Assembly (NCBI GenBank): GCA_963204915.1
Contig: CAUJHS010000061.1
Coordinates: 62,001-126,000, forward strand
Direction: 5' to 3'
Length of the DNA stretch: 64,000 bases
Source of the DNA: Planctomycetota bacterium
GTDB taxonomy: Bacteria; Planctomycetota; Planctomycetia; Pirellulales; Pirellulaceae
The notes beneath the pieces were generated by a model. That model did no database searches. It was not told the DNA's origin and saw only the letters and a program-made list of their open reading frames with translations. This document shows, piece after piece, positions 63,551 to 64,000 of the stretch. A program made the translations under genes and the position numbers. Numbering within the stretch: position 1 is the stretch's first letter; every line of letters starts with the position of its first letter.

Positions 63551-64000
63551 TCAGGCGAGCTTGGAAGATGGTTCGCCCTTCACCACGGCGCGCCAGGTGT
63601 AGTTCGACCCGGAATGACGGCCCGAGCGATCAACAATCAGGCTCAATAGTGCGGCGATCATAAACGTGGATACGCACGGTAAGGCCACGGAAAGAAAAAT
63701 GGTGGGCCTCGTTTCGGTACGGAAGATGTATTCCCACCAACTCCACACTACCGAGATGGCCAAGCCGCAAAGCGCCGCGGGGAAGACCGATCGCGTGGTG
63801 CATCGCGGCAAGAACATGCCGACAAAAAACATTGCCGCCAATGGCCCCACAAACATGTTGAAAAACTTCGGCATCATATCCACCAGCGAAAGTCCATAGG
63901 TGCGTTGGATATACGCCACGCCATACGCCGTCCCGGTGACGAAGGCGGTAATCCCCACGGTCAAAAATCGCGCTACCGTCAGCTGCGCCGTAGATGACTC
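63551..64000 (-). CDS. Sodium:solute symporter (SSS family), C-terminal part
   Basis: The minus strand is open from the window edge to a stop at 63551, about 149 codons. It encodes the last helices of an SSS-type symporter: TVARFLTVGITAFVTGTAYG, SLVDMMPKFFNMFVGPLAAM, FFVGMFLPRCTTRSVFPAAL, and further hydrophobic segments (FLSVALPCVSTFMIAALLSL), ending in a hydrophilic tail. The phrase 'ARxLTxxxG' before the helix is typical of the family. The N-terminal two-thirds are outside the window. Substrate (sugar, amino acid or carboxylate) cannot be decided. Convergent with ftr, 26 bases away. Confidence 0.8.
   Translation of the reverse strand, partial: ESSTAQLTVARFLTVGITAFVTGTAYGVAYIQRTYGLSLVDMMPKFFNMFVGPLAAMFFVGMFLPRCTTRSVFPAALCGLAISVVWSWWEYIFRTETRPTIFLSVALPCVSTFMIAALLSLIVDRSGRHSGSNYTWRAVVKGEPSSKLA

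Overview
The window looks like a chromosomal stretch of a planctomycete, probably in or near the Pirellulales. The evidence is indirect but consistent. A giant secreted protein carries the planctomycete-type N-terminal motif LERLEARVVLSA and a dockerin-like C-terminus. There is a Ser/Thr kinase with TPR-like repeats, an MJ0042-type zinc-ribbon membrane protein, several Tat-exported Gfo/Idh and sugar-isomerase proteins, a ceramidase-like Tat protein, and a formylmethanofuran:H4MPT formyltransferase (Ftr), a C1 enzyme known from methanogens, methylotrophs and planctomycetes. Many genes lack a clear Shine-Dalgarno sequence. I see no tRNA, rRNA, CRISPR array, insertion sequence or phage gene.

Layout. 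1-4.6 kb: a minus-strand peptide ABC importer operon (lipoprotein binding protein, two permeases, the second cut by the window edge) behind a good sigma70-like promoter. 4.7-6.6 kb: infC followed directly by a signal peptidase I with a zinc ribbon and a large beta-rich insertion. 6.9-10.5 kb: a zinc-ribbon/beta-propeller membrane protein and an M19 dipeptidase homologue with a degenerate metal site. 10.5-26.7 kb: a Ser/Thr kinase and, upstream on the same strand, a 4238-residue secreted subtilase with beta-helix, PPC, FG-GAP and seven Ig/cadherin-like repeats. Its 5' region contains a promoter and a possible switching RNA structure.

27-36.6 kb: a TonB-dependent receptor, an MDR oxidoreductase, a sialidase-type protein, two sugar isomerase/epimerase TIM barrels (one exported), an exported Gfo/Idh oxidoreductase and a DJ-1/PfpI protein, which together suggest carbohydrate uptake and catabolism. 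36.8-39.7 kb: rpsO and pnp, with a possible regulatory rpsO leader and a strong pnp terminator. 39.8-49.5 kb: a PQQ-type propeller, an alpha/beta hydrolase, malQ, a thioredoxin-CcdA/DsbD fusion, a second DJ-1 protein coupled to an unknown exported protein, a YihY/BrkB membrane protein and pyrF.

49.5-57.6 kb: a cytoplasmic Gfo/Idh enzyme, a heterodimeric ABC exporter pair (MdlAB-like) with one degenerate ATP site, an exported alkaline-phosphatase-superfamily phosphodiesterase and the ceramidase-like protein. 57.7-64 kb: a DUF3482 GTPase and a DUF2868 membrane protein (a known gene pair), the latter apparently leaderless. Divergent from them are an unknown acidic protein and ftr, then a sodium:solute symporter cut by the window edge.

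No single locus is clearly a new system. The best candidates for something undescribed are the leader element of the giant gene, the modified signal peptidase, the metal-site-degenerate M19 protein, and the DUF3482/DUF2868 neighbourhood.
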